From Cristatella mucedo (Eukaryota > Bryozoa > Phylactolaemata > Cristatellidae), in the NCBI GenBank assembly GCA_009760855.2, contig WPIO01000023.1:5012501-5076500 (forward strand): 64,000 nt of DNA, given 5' to 3'. The notes beneath the pieces were generated by a model that searched no databases, was not told the origin of the DNA, and was given only the letters and a program-made list of their open reading frames with translations. This document shows positions 12,301-24,344 of the stretch, piece by piece. The translations under genes and the position numbers were made by a program. Numbering within the stretch: the stretch's first letter is position 1; each line of letters starts with the position of its first letter.

Positions 12301-12748
12301 GAGTAAGTTTCTTTAAAATATTCAAGGCCTTTCATAAGTATCTATTGGGAGTTTGATAAGACTCGATAAGCGGTTACAACAGCCAGGACTGCAGTGTGGC
12401 TGGAAGCCGGAAACTGACCCGGAAGCTGACACGGAATGCGGAGCATCCGCGAGATATTCGTACTCTGAGCGCACGCGATCCATTGCAATTGCCGCATTCT
12501 GCTACTGTGTTGATCGCCTGGCAGCGAGATATCTCGGGAAACGGTTGCTAAGCAGTTGACGGCAGTGTTCCTGGAGAGTCATTGGTACTCAACATACCTC
12601 GCAGCGTTGTCTATGGTAATTATTTTCCGCTAAAATAAATGCTACGGCTTCGGCGTCTCCGTTTGAAGAAAAAAAAGTTCTCGCAACATCGAAAGCCGCG
12701 CCTCACCAGTGACTGGCGCCATGCTAGCTTGGCTGCCGTGGCTACTCG

Positions 12749-12838
12749 CCAATTCTGTGCTTGACTGCCGTTGCTACACACGCCAATTCTGTGCTTGGCT
12801 GCCGTTGCTACACACGCCAACTCTGTGCCCGCTCGCTG
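12749..12838. repeat. 34-bp tandem repeat, about 2.6 copies
   Basis: Unit starting GCCAATTCTGTGCTTGACTG. It lies inside the open frame at 12709-13464 and makes that frame look repetitive. Confidence 0.9.
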
Positions 12839-14816
12839 GCGTGTCTACTTGGCCTTTGCCGTCGCTCAACGCTCGCGGCGTAGACTCGCCGAGCTCGGAG
12901 CCGCCACAAGACGTCGTCGGACGCCAGCAGTCGATGTCAGCCTTTGCTCTGCTGCCGTCTGGGCGCGGGCTGGACACTGCAGAGGATGAGCTTGCATTAG
13001 CGAATTCAGGCGCTTGCCTGTACGGCCGAGAGGCGATACTTTGGAAAGCGGACAGTACAGCAGCTGCAGCAGGGAGCAGCGATCCGAAGCGAGTGTTTCG
13101 TGGCGCGCGCTCTCTTTGTTTACCGTGCTTATCGTCGCAGCCAGTCGGCGGGACTAGTACCGCCCGCGTTAACGAATATACCCGGGCGGTGCACGGTGAA
13201 CGAATGTCGGCGGTGAGGTTTGTGTTTCGTCTTCGAGAATTAAATCTGTTATGCATATTTATGTCGCGGCTGTCTGCTGAGCGAGTGAAAAATGCAAGGT
13301 TAACATCAGCACACCTAGTCTTACTTTTGCTGCCTGGTTGTCGCGTTCTTTATGTCGCACGGAAAAGTTTCGCTGTCAAGGTATCTGCTACCTACGAAAT
13401 GCCTCGCTCATTATTAGCACTATCAGGCCCTAGATGGCTGCCGAGATTACGTCAATCGGTTTAGTATCTAATATTCTAATATTTCCAATATTGCCAAGTC
13501 GGATGTGATGGGTTAAACAGCCAGGTCTGCCGTCGCAAAATGTTCGTCTCGCTCACGGCAAGCATAATATATCCGCCTTGGTATCGCAATCCACATGTAG
13601 CACGCAAGAGTACATAGAAAGGAACACCGCAGCCAGCAGCAAACGAGCTATCGTCGCCAGAGGCAATGGCGAAGGAACCGTAATGCAATGATAAAATCCA
13701 ACAAACAACGTTGAACAAAGCGAACAACGTTGCGAATGTGGATGCTATTTGCAGACGTTTCGCCACTCGAAAGAAACACTCGTATTCAGTCTTTGAGTAC
13801 ATTGCTTCTGGAGGGCTTTTTAGTGAAATTTAGCTTCCTGTTGCAATCATTTTTGTCAGGGTCAATATATCTACGTGCTTTGACTAAGCGGAGTGGATTA
13901 AATATCTCTTGCATCAGCGTTGAGAAATTTGTGCAATTCAAACTTTGTCTTGGCTATATTCTGAGATAAAAAAGAGCAAACTCAGAAGTTATCAATTGAG
14001 ATAAAGGCTACCGGCAAGCAGCCGTGCACAGGTCGCCAATTGAAACTTGCGTGATAAAGTTTTCCTGGTTCGACATCGACAGACAATGATGAAGATTGAG
14101 CACCGGTGTCATTAGTGCGTCAACCAATACCAAGAAACTGCAAGATAGCTTGCAGTTTGTTAGTCCTTAATTTCTTGTCATTCGTGGTCTATAGCTGTTG
14201 AGGTAATTCCAGGTGTTCTCTTGTATGGAGGTAATAAAAAGTTCTACTAGACATAGTAGCGGCTGAAGTCGAAGAATTTTCTTGCTAATACTGGCTGCGG
14301 TATTCGCTGGCATCGTAGGAGTAACGATGGTTTGCGGTGGCTCCATGGAGGACGTAGGACTTGTTTTACTTAATCATACTTCTTCGGAAATTTTTAAGCG
14401 CAGTCTAAGCTGACGTAATCTCCAAGAATTCATGAAAATGGTCGTACTGGGTAAAGTTTTAGCGAAAGCAGACATCTCTGCCAAAACCTTATAAGGACTA
14501 GTACGCGGTGTTCTGGTGGAAATCACCGGAGTAGGACTCGATTTCGTCTCGTCGGGAGTCGCAAAAGCATGTGCTATAGTGGTAGGTCGTTCTCAAGCTT
14601 CTTTATAAGTACGATAGATAAGGTCAGAGAGTCATTCCCCAAGTTAACATCCTCACCAAACTTCTCACCTTCTGTCCTTGCTTTACCTTCGTTTCCACCT
14701 TCAAGACTGTCCCTAGAGATCTCACCTCGGACGTTATCTTCAAGGCTAAGACGACAGCTAGCCGTCTAGAACCCTTGACTCATGTTCTCCTCAGATGCAT
14801 ATATTTGCTACGATAT

Positions 14817-14868
14817 GTATATATATATTATATATATATATAAATAAATATATATATATATATATTTT
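14817..14868. repeat. TA microsatellite
   Basis: Alternating TA/TATA with a short TAAATAAATA interruption. Confidence 0.9.
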
Positions 14869-15454
14869 ATACCTTGCTTAGCTAACATAATAAGAGGGTA
14901 ATAACAGCATAATAACATAATAACTAGGTCATTGTCCCTGAATCCTTTAGAAAGGCTGGGCCGTGCCTTAAGAAATCAACAGTGGACTAGAAGAACTTGA
15001 ACACATTTCTGCCCGGTCACACACTTTCATTCCTACAAAGGCTCTGGAATGAGTGGTAGCAGATCAACTACAAGTTCTCTATCAAAACTTCAAACCGAGC
15101 AAGGAGTTTCCAGTCACGTGTTATAGTTAATCACTCCACAGAGTCGGCACTACTAACATTGTATAGCAATTTTCTCAGGAACGCTAACTTTGGTAGTGTA
15201 TCTTAGGTAGTACTATCCTAGTTCTGCTAGATACCGCGTCAGTATTTGATTAATACCATTGACGCCAAATTTTGTCTGAAGCGCTCATAAGCCTGCAATA
15301 CACGCCCGAATTATGTCGCAGCATCCCCTGACTAGACGACACTGAAAAAGAAGCTAAAACCCATAAGTTGAATTCGGCAATTGCTGGTCCTTGTGAGTTG
15401 TCCCCTGTGCTTGCTCATAAACGTTGGCAATGTGCAAGCCATAACTAAATAAAT

Positions 15455-15790
15455 AAGATTCATTTGCATAGCATCCTAAGAAAACTTAATCTCTAGTCCG
15501 GCGCTTCGCATATATGCCAAAGGGCTCGAGCCCACGACCTCGGTCATCAAATATACTAACCTTAACCTTGGTGGAGGCGAACAAAAAACACTAGCTGATT
15601 TAACAGCCTCTTTTGTATAGAGACAAAAGACCCTTTACGGCTATCACCACCGCTTGCAGCAACGATCAAGGATTGCCCACCACAGGATTCGAACCCACGA
15701 CCTCGGGACCGAGGTTGTGAAAAGCAACCACTTTACCTAGTGAGCCATCACGGCTCACCGAGCGCCCTAACCGCTGGGCCCAACCAGCGC
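15455..15790 (-). mobile_element. SINE family A, interrupted by SINE B
   Basis: The tail and body are at 15455-15583 and the tRNA-like head (GAGCGCCCTAACCGCTGGGC) resumes at about 15758. The 170 bp between is a complete SINE B, so this copy is older than that insertion. Confidence 0.85.
15584..15757 (-). mobile_element. SINE family B inserted in SINE A
   Basis: Full length, from AGCCGTGATGGCTCACTAGG (A-box-like) and GTGGGTTCGAATCC (B-box-like) to the end TATACAAAAGAGGCTGTTAA on the element strand. It splits a SINE A copy. Confidence 0.88.
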
Positions 15791-15917
15791 GACATCACTA
15801 AGCAATATGCATGTTTTCGTCCCAGCATATATGTAAAGTGTCAAGAAAAAGTTTTAATACTACTGTTAGGCCGCCATAAAATGTCTTGTTATTATCAACA
15901 TTATAATTTCTGTTTGA

Positions 15918-16045
15918 TTAAGGTGCTCGCCCCCCCCCACGACCACGGTCCGGCTGAGGTCGTGGGCTCGAGCCCGGAGGCATATGTGAAGCGCCTGAAT
16001 AGAGATTAAGTTCTCTTGGGGCGCTATACGAATGAATTATATATA
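15918..16045 (+). mobile_element. SINE family A
   Basis: Copy with the head partly altered by a C-run, then GTGGGCTCGAGCCC, CATATGTGAAGCGCCTGAA and the LINE-like tail. Confidence 0.85.
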
Positions 16046-16336
16046 TTTTTTAAGTCACGGGACTATAAACTTTTGAAGAATTCGCAATAGTCAAGCGATG
16101 AGTCGTATCTGAAGCCTCTTCCGCTGAAGTCTTAAGTGAGGTACTACTGGGTATAGGTTCTGCGGAAATGGTCAGAGCAGTCTTATCAGGCGCAGTTCTG
16201 CCGAAGTAGTAATATTAGCAGCACGCCGTGTCATTTCCATGGATGTCACATGACAAACCGTACTACCTGCAGGTTCACTCTAAGTCGTAGGCGTTCAGTC
16301 TCGCACTGTCTGCAATTTCAGCGAGATTAGCCTGAG

Positions 16337-16537
<201 letters not shown>

Positions 16538-18514
16538 AAGTAGTTTCCGCGGATGGCGAAATAGTAGCGCCGTGGGCGCCGCCTTCGTTAGCCGGGAGAA
16601 CTCGCCCGCGAGAGTAGCTGCTGCGGATGCGAGCGTTTTTGGAAGGAAGTCAGAGGAGCAGCCGCACTAAACGCAAATCGACCCAATGTCGGCCTGAGAG
16701 CGGCGGTGACAGTCGGTCACATCGTTCCCTGCGGGATTCGCCGCTAGTGCAGCCCGCAGACGTAAGAGATTTGACTGGAGATCGCGCGCGGAGGGAGTTT
16801 AAGGTCAGAAATCGCACGAGCGCGCAGCCGCAGCCGCGGAGCCAGGTCCGGAGTCAGGCCGAGAGGCGCAAGCGGCGGTCGCTCCGGGAGCGACCGATGC
16901 GGAGGATCCGCTCGCCCGTGATGCCCGGAGGCGCCAGTCGCAGCTGCAGCTGCTGCAGCTGCGACTGGCGCATTTGAACGGCCGCAGCTCGTCGTCGTAC
17001 TGCGCACGCGCGTGCTCGCGCTGCTTTCCTCGGCCAGCGATAGGTGGTGCTAGCGAGATGCTCGGGCGAGCTCGCGGCTCCGCCGCCGCCGCCAGCGTTC
17101 GCCGCCTCCTCATGCTCGGAGACGGCCGCCGCCGCCGGGCCCGGGTATGCTGACCGCCTGCGCGTCCACTAAGACAACTTGCTCGGACACTCGGAGCTGC
17201 TGCCTCGGAGCTTGCGGTCGGTCCTTGCCAAAGCGGATGGCCATCTCGAAGGAGTCGTTGCAACGCGTGCTGCTGGCTGAACGGCGGCATGCGATACAGA
17301 CCGTGACCGGACGATCTGACAGTCCTGAGGCCCTTCGCTCGGACAGTAGGAGAGGTGACTGCAAAGCAGTCTGTCCACTAGAAAGTTGACGGACCGAAAG
17401 ACACAATTGAATCTGAAAGTTGATGACCGCCTGGTTCGACCCTGAGCAAGACGCGACGACGCGCAGCAGCGTGAGCGTGCACTGAGATCGTTCTCTTGGA
17501 CAGTGCGCGAGCAGTGCAGGCAGAGCCAAGGTGGCGGTGGTGGTGCCTGGGGCAGCCATGGGAAGCCAGACGAAACAGTTGCACCAAATGTCGCCGACTA
17601 ACGACGCTCGACACCGACAGACCCACGCCATACCGCGTGGCCTCTCTGGGACCGCTCATGCAATGAGTCTTGCGAACATGTATTAACGATGGCACTCAAA
17701 CGGCGTGCATGCTACAGTGACTGTAGACGCAGACTGAGCTGCCGCTCGGTCTGCGATTGGTTTCCGAGAGGCGGAAACGCCTCTCGAGCGTTGACCTCAG
17801 TCAGGGGAGCTCACTCTAAAGCTCCAAAAGGAGCAGCTTGACGTCAATGCGGGAGAAAAGTCTAGAAAAGCCCAGAAGCAGCTTGACCTCTTTGCGGAGC
17901 GTCTAGCTTGACGACAATGCGGAGCACATGCACGTTGCCCCGCGGACCGGGGTGGTCCCTTGAGGAGCATCTACCTAGCACCCATCCCCAGGTAGCCAGG
18001 TATTATTTTGGACCACCTACTAAGCAACCCCCGCATGGAGCTTAACCCCACTGCGGAGCGTCTACGTAAAGATTATGTTCTCCCAGGAAACTTTCAAAAT
18101 AATCTTCAGTATCAGCACGCATCAATGCAATACTCAAATCCCCTGGAGCACAGAGTGCACTCCATTGCATTCCTATGCATTTAAGCCCAAGATCTCTCAA
18201 CCGACCGAATTTTCACGGCATGCCTGACTAATGACGTGAAAAGTAAAACTACGTTCACCCAATCGTCTCAGCCACTGCCTTTTTGTCCTCGTAAAGCCGC
18301 ACTTTGAGTGCTTGTATGAGCTGCAATCATCCACGCTACTGTCGCTAATTCGCCGATAGCTATCCTTTCCAATGTGAAGTACTAAGAAAGATACAAATGC
18401 ATTTATTATTGTTATTTATTAGCGCTCTTCTCAGAGCCCTGCACGCGCTGCTTTCGTGTGCAGCTATACACAGCGCAGCACAAATGGCTGAAGTCCAGCT
18501 AACGGTGAGATGAT
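16538..18514. other. CpG-rich block, possible promoter; no recognised exon
   Basis: 16.56-17.64 kb is GC- and CpG-rich, with overlapping Arg/Ala/Ser-rich frames on both strands and a 41-bp palindrome. 17.8-18.06 kb has loosely repeated CAGCTTGAC/GCGGAGC motifs. No conserved protein is readable. Confidence 0.45.
16931..16971. repeat. perfect palindrome, 20-bp arms, 1-nt centre
   Basis: Left arm GCGCCAGTCGCAGCTGCAGC, one T, then its exact reverse complement. Located in a CpG-rich block. Confidence 0.95.
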
Positions 18515-18690
18515 TCTGCATGGATTTAGTGGCAAAAGAGCCTTTACGGCTCGAGCCTCTGGCGCTTGCAGTGGGCAACGAAGGTGTGCCCACTGCCTGC
18601 AGGACTCGAACCCACAAAGACTTGGGTCGCGAAGATCGACCGCCTTACCTTACCTTACCTTACCTTACCTTACCTTACCACTAGGATAAG
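18515..18690 (-). mobile_element. SINE family B
   Basis: Diverged minus-strand copy with GTGGGTTCGAGTCCTGCAGG. Its head region contains a short TTACC microsatellite. Confidence 0.7.
18643..18680. repeat. TTACC pentanucleotide repeat
   Basis: About seven units within the head region of a SINE B copy. Confidence 0.9.
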
Positions 18691-19284
18691 ACGCAGGGCG
18701 GCCAAGCACGACGGAAACCGGTTGAAACGGACCACCGCTTCAACGAATGACCACAAAGAGAATTATAATAACAAAGGCTTATGGCTTGTACAGCGCCCCA
18801 AGAGAACAAAGTCTGTACCTAGGTGCTCTATAACTCGCTGCTATCAAAGCAATAACCAAGAGTAAAGGGTCGGAAGAAAGCTCACAAGTGGTAACTAGAA
18901 AGCGCACAAGCTTAGACCAACCAGCATGCAAAAGCACGCATGAAGACGCCTGGGACTACTAGTTAGTAGGACCCCAGATTAGTTACGTGCACTAGCTGAA
19001 TGCAAATGAGCAAGCACTCAACGCACGAAGAGGCAAAAGCAGACTCAAGGCTCAATGTAGATTACGGACCGCAATACTGGTCCGCCGCATCTCGTTCAAT
19101 ATTTGGAATACGTTTCGTCACGCGGGTCTATTTGTCCGCCGTTCAGATTCGGCAGTCGCTGACGTCACTTCGGACGGGAGGTATATTCTAGAAGCTATCG
19201 CTGTTGCGTTGATGAACAGGAGCAATTATAATCCCTAATTAATGTGAATGCATGCATGCGTCCGCAGCGAGAAAAAACTAACCA

Positions 19285-19905
19285 CGCCAATATAATAATA
19301 ATAATAATAATACACTCGATAAAGCGCCCTCAGAGCTCAATCTCTTTCTAGGCGCTTTACATTTGCTGCAAAGGAAACACGATCGAATGGTGAGTGGTAT
19401 CATGCTTGATAAACAGTATGAATAACATGATTAGGGGTGGCATGCACAGGGTCAGCATGCAAGTGTGGTTAGTAGCAGCATGCAACAGTGTCAGCACGCA
19501 TAAACACATACAGGACGAATCACAGGAACCCACTGAATGTTGTCATAAATAGGTGCGTTTTTAATTTCTTTTTAAATGTGGTCAAGTCAGGGGATGTCGC
19601 GACACAAGTCGGGAGTGACTTCCAGGCTTTGGGAGCATGCGAACTAAATGCACGGTCTCCAAAGGACTTGAGGTGTGTACGAGGTATTGGTAAACAGTTA
19701 GATTCCGAAAAGCGGGTGGTACGATGCTTGGCCTGGTGAGGGAGTAGATCTGATAGATAGGCTGGGGCCAAAGAATGAAGTGACCTAAAAGTGAGCGACA
19801 AAAACCTTGAAGTCGATCCGTTGTTTGACTGGTAGGTAGCCGGTGCAGATCGGCGAGAAGTGGTGTGATGTGGCAACTGTGCCGCTCACGACAGACAAGC
19901 CTTGT
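19285..19905 (-). mobile_element. L2/CR1-like LINE 3' end
   Basis: ATA repeats and the tail hairpin at 19.29-19.37 kb are followed on the minus strand by the 3' UTR and RT C-terminus (FRSLHSLAPAYLSDLLPHQA; SHAPKAWKSLPTCVATSPDL). It is 5'-truncated near 19.9 kb. Confidence 0.88.
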
Positions 19906-21184
19906 TTATTAACAACTAGCTCATTCTCATCCTGCACTCCTCTTCTTTGTCTCCCACCCTTTTTCTTCTTCGTAGTCCGATATCGTCAAGGCTTAAGTGC
20001 AAGTACTACTCGTGTCGACAAGTAGCGAAGTCATGCAATGGTGCACTAACTAAAAAATAAAGCATCTGACTGCGAGTCAGATGCTTGTGCGATTGAGCCC
20101 TGATAGGATCAGTGTAAGCAGGAGAGCTGGTATTAACTTCTACTGACAAAGTTTATGGCTCTCATAGGGGAGTTAAGAGCGATTCGAATCGAGTTAACGG
20201 TCCAGCTAAAGCTAACGCGAACGTGACCACTCTGAGCGCTTGGCACAGGTGACCATAGACAGTCAGCAGCTCGTGCTCGTGCAGACTTTGCAGAGAACGT
20301 TCTGGGTACGGATCGTCGGGAGGCAGGCAGAAAAGCTAGACAGGATACAGCATCTCATTGTAAAGAGATCGATCGAGCTTTGGGCGTAAGGAGACGGTCG
20401 AGGAGGAGTGCTTGTCCCAATGGGCAGCACAATCGGGAACTCCTTTCGATGCAGTAGCTGTAGCTGGTTCGGGGGGGGGCGGCGGCTCTACCAAAGAGCT
20501 GCTGCACAGGAAGGCTCACGATTACTGTCCCGCGGAGAACATCTGAGAGCTTCTGAGAGCCACCCGAATCACAGAAGTATTCTTTACAATGCAGCACATT
20601 GTAACGCAAGGAGATGGCATCGATCGAAACAGCTTCAGTTCGTCAACATTTTTCCAGCAGGCCGCCATCGCTGTACTGAAATAAATACTTGCAGGACAAC
20701 TATTTTCGTTTAGTTTTACACGCAATTTTCTGTACCACACGCACACACACACACACACACGCACGCACGCACGCACGCACGCACGCACACACACACATAT
20801 ATATATATATGTATATATATATTTATATGTCTCTCTGTGTGTATGCGTTTATAAATGTGTACATATATATTTATACATACCTGTATATACCGCTATTTAA
20901 GATAAGAGCATCTCACAAGTGTGACTCTCATGCACATAGAAGTATTTTTCTAAAATAGCCCTTTTTTACATAAAAAGACGGGTCGGCAATTACTCCTTAT
21001 CGGTAATTATCCCGTACGGGTAAAAGTTGCTATCGGCGAATTTACTTTATTTGCTGCTTTTCCTTATTTGGATTCACGGAGTGCAGAATCCTGCACCTTG
21101 TCCTCGCGATTAAAACACCGAACCCACCCTAATGCTATACTCGTGCCATGAAAGGTTTCGACGTACAAGACTTGGGAAGATTAT
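19906..21184. other. no recognised gene
   Basis: Contains the compound microsatellite at 20.74-20.89 kb and otherwise nothing I can assign. Confidence 0.45.
20735..20890. repeat. AC / ACGC / TA compound microsatellite
   Basis: AC units, then GCAC tetramers, then TA-rich repeats. Confidence 0.92.
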
Positions 21185-22190
21185 CACAGTAAATCACTGA
21201 TGCACAATCCAAAAATGCTGATGTCGACGACAAACCATCTCCTCAGCCGCTCCCAGGTTAGCTTCTTACCTGGTGATCCTTGTTATGATCTAGCCGATCG
21301 CTTCTCTCGATTCTGTGTGCAGAAGATAGACAAGATCAGGGAATCCATCCCTGCAATGACAACATCACTAGAATGCTGTTCCCTGATACCTGGCTGCACC
21401 TCAATTTCTACATTTAAGCAGGTCACTAGTGATCTAGTCCTGAAGTTCGTATCTCAATCAAAGAAGACAACAAGTCCTCTCAACCTTATTCCCTATGTCC
21501 TGCTTATACGTTGCATTGATCTGCTGATGCCATGCATAACTAACATCATTAATATGTCATTAGCCTAAGGTCATGTCCCAGCACCTTTCAAAAAAGCTGT
21601 AGTCAGGCCACTTCTCAAGAAATCGACATTAGACCAAGAGAACTTAAGCAACTACCGCCCAGTCTCCCTTCTACCATTCCTATCAAAGACACCGGAACGG
21701 GTCGTGGCGGACCAGCTAAACTCATATATATCGAAACCTCACACCTTGCTAGTAAGTTTCAGTCTGGCTTTAGAGCTAATCACTCCACAGAGTCAGAACT
21801 GCTTAGGGTATACAACGACTGACTTAGGAATGCAGACATGGGTAGATTGTCTCTGCTTGTTTTGCTCGATCTTTCGGTAGCTTTTGATACCATCGATCAC
21901 AAAGTTCTTCTAGAGCGCCTCTCATCTCGCCTGGGCATCACTGGCACTGCTCTGCAGTGGTTCAGGTCCTATCTCAGTGGGAGACTCCAGAGTATTGACG
22001 TGAATGGACAAAGATCATCTGAAGTACCTCTGAAATATGGAGTACCTCAGGGCTCCGTGCTAGGTCCGGTTCTTTTCATGGTTTATACTCTCCCTGTTGC
22101 TGATGTGATTGCCAAGCACAATCTAGGCTTTCACTTCTATGCGGACGAATCTCAGTTGTATCAAGTTATCAAGTGCATTATTATTATTAT
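21185..22190 (+). mobile_element. L2/CR1-like LINE fragment, reverse transcriptase
   Basis: It encodes the pre-RT linker (SQVSFLPGDP; KTTSPLNLIPYVLL), then [49 protein letters not shown] and YADE. The last is the catalytic [FY]xDD block with the second Asp changed to Glu. After YADE it jumps straight to a short ATT-rich tail, so the C-terminal third is deleted. Confidence 0.9.
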
Positions 22191-22892
22191 TAAAGCGGGT
22201 CTGACAGATTGGATTCGCAGATAATGCCAGAATATGGTAGTGACCCCACATTCATAAGTGTCGCAATGGCAATGCTCAAAGCTCGAAGATTTAAAACACT
22301 TACAGGAACAAGAGGACAATCCTGGTTAGTACTTGGTTCTTGAGACATATCGCGACTTTTTCTCACTCATCGCTGCGTCCACATGAGCTGAAAGTCGTGA
22401 ATGCAAACTCTGCAGAAAAATGTCAAGAGAAGGACAGGAAGCCACACGCTGGACATACCACGTGGTCTACTCACGTCTATGCACTCTTCTGCCTTGTTAG
22501 GCAGGAATTCGCTTCCAGTCGTCGGCCATTAGGCTTTTTTGATACATCAAAAATAAAAAAATTGCTGATCCCATGGATTCTTAACGCTACGAACCTCAGA
22601 AATCCTCTTGAATCATGCTTAATAACCTTGCGCATGCAGCCTTAACCAAAAACATGGCTCCGAATTAAAAGTGGCACTACCCCAGACCATGACGCTGGCT
22701 CGCATGACATTTTTGCTAACGCGGTGCAGGTTTGGAAGTTCAAATATCTTCCGCGGACAATTCTACACGCATCCACGGCGAGTGCTTCGCAGACCATAAT
22801 CGCTGCGATGAAAGCAGCGAGGAAAGGATCGATAGCTCGCCGCTGCCCTAGCCACTGCAACCGCCGCCGCCGCTCGCTCCATTAGAAACCAT
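22191..22892. other. no recognised feature
   Basis: Between the truncated LINE RT copy and the ATCC array. No motif was recognised. Confidence 0.45.
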
Positions 22893-23080
22893 TCTTCCAA
22901 TCCATCCTTCCAATCCATCCTTCCAATCCATCCTTCCAATCCATCCTTCCAATCCATCCATCCATCCATCCAATCCATCCATCCATCCATCCATCCATCC
23001 ATCCATCCATCCATCCATCCATCCATCCATCCATCCATCCATCCATCCATCCATCCATCCATCCATCCATCCATCCATTC
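22893..23080. repeat. ATCC tetranucleotide repeat
   Basis: Begins as a 13-bp unit (TTCCAATCCATCC, about 5 copies) and becomes a pure ATCC array of roughly 100 bp. All three forward and reverse frames are open, giving artefact WMDG repeat proteins. Confidence 0.97.
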
Positions 23081-23177
23081 TTCTAATTATACTGAATTGA
23101 TTTTTATTTTAATAGAGCGTGAACTTCATTTGATAATATATATATATATATATATCTGTATTCTTAGGTATACATTC

Positions 23178-23460
23178 ATCAACATTTAGGACAGCATTTA
23201 GTGGGTCCCTGTGATTCGTCTTTGATGTGCTTATGCGTGCTGACACTGTGCATGCTGCCACTAACCACATTTGCATGCTGACCCTGTGCATGTCACCCCT
23301 AACCATATTATTCATTTCGTTTGTTTTTCAAGCATGATTTTACTTACCATTCAATTGCATTTCACTTTACATCAAATGTAAAGCGCCTAGAGAGAGATTA
23401 AGTTCTCTGAGGGCGCTTTATCAAGTGAATTATTATCATTATTATTATTATTATCAACAT
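23178..23460 (+). mobile_element. L2/CR1-like LINE 3' UTR and tail
   Basis: The family 3' UTR and a well-kept tail hairpin (AAAGCGCCTAGAGAGAGATT ... GGGCGCTTTATCAA) followed by ATT repeats. Confidence 0.85.
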
Positions 23461-23517
23461 AGGGGGAAATGTCTTACCCAGGGAGGGATGTCCAGGGGGA
23501 ACGTCCAGGGGGGAATA

Positions 23518-23585
23518 ATAATATTGCACTTGATAAAACGCCCTCAGAGAACTTAATCTCTTTGTAGGCGCTTTACATTTGCTGA
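23518..23585 (-). mobile_element. L2/CR1-like LINE tail only
   Basis: A minus-strand tail hairpin with AAT repeats, a very short 5'-truncated insertion. A SINE B copy follows directly. Confidence 0.7.
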
Positions 23586-23587
23586 GG

Positions 23588-23735
23588 AACTCCTACAACC
23601 TCTCAAGAAACTTGATGGCTATCGCCACCGCTTACTGTGGGCAATAAAAGATTGCCGCTTGTAGTTCTCAAACCCACAATCAGGTTTGAGAAGCATGAGC
23701 AAATTACCTCTATGCCAACTACTTACTAATGTCGC
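23588..23735 (-). mobile_element. SINE family B, degraded
   Basis: GGCGATAGCCATCAAGTTTC and a mutated B-box-like region are visible on the element strand. It follows a short LINE tail directly. Confidence 0.6.
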
Positions 23736-24344
23736 GTATTTTTTGACATTGGATAGAGAAGGAACTGACATAGTTGATCGAGAGAGAAAGCAGTCTCCCG
23801 GTCTTGAAGCGCTAGGGCTGGATTGGAATCGTTTATTGGCAATTTAATGGAGCGGTTTATTGTTTATTGGCGCGCAGAGCTTTAAGAGTATTGACGAGTC
23901 TCCAGCGCGAACGGGCGTCTGCGCTCGTCCCCCCCCCGGTTTTCCCGTTCGGCTTTGGTTTACACAGCTGCGTCGGATCAGCAGCGTCACGGACGTCGAG
24001 AGCAATGTTTACGCTCGTTTCCAGTCCAGTCTGTCACTCAGCACCGCCTCTTCCTTGCTTATGTTGTGCGGTGGCGGCGCTAAATATAAGCCGATTTCGG
24101 GGCCTGAAAATAGCACGGTCCCGATAGCCTTTAACCGCATTCTCATCAGGCTGTCAACGTGCTACTCGCCGAGCAGGAGCTCTCTTCAGTGCAGAGGCGC
24201 GCCCGACCGACCAATGGCGTCCAATCTGTGAATTACGGAGCGGATGCTGTCTGTTGCACTGCAGCACGACGGCTCCTGCTTAGCTACCGCTGTACATCCC
24301 GCTGACAATTGACGATGATTGACGATTTAACACGAAAACGAAGC
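23736..24344. other. no recognised gene; 124-codon open frame
   Basis: A GC-richer stretch with two overlapping plus-strand frames. No domain was recognised and the segment lies between repeats. Confidence 0.4.

Larger units (their letters stand above)
12301..15454. other. no recognised gene; one 251-aa open frame
   Basis: The plus-strand frame at 12709-13464 starts in a 34-bp tandem repeat, overlaps a 160-aa frame on the other strand and shows no domain. I treat it as chance. The remaining AT-richer sequence to 15.45 kb has no exon I can identify; 15.0-15.3 kb has faint LINE-like stretches (CACTCCACAGAGTCGGCACT). Confidence 0.45.

Noticed and set aside
12709-13464. 251-aa plus-strand open frame
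   Set aside because: It begins in a 34-bp tandem repeat, overlaps another long frame on the minus strand and shows no domain or splice support.
22763-23078. WMDG-repeat proteins on the minus strand
   Set aside because: All frames of the ATCC array are open. They are simple-repeat artefacts.
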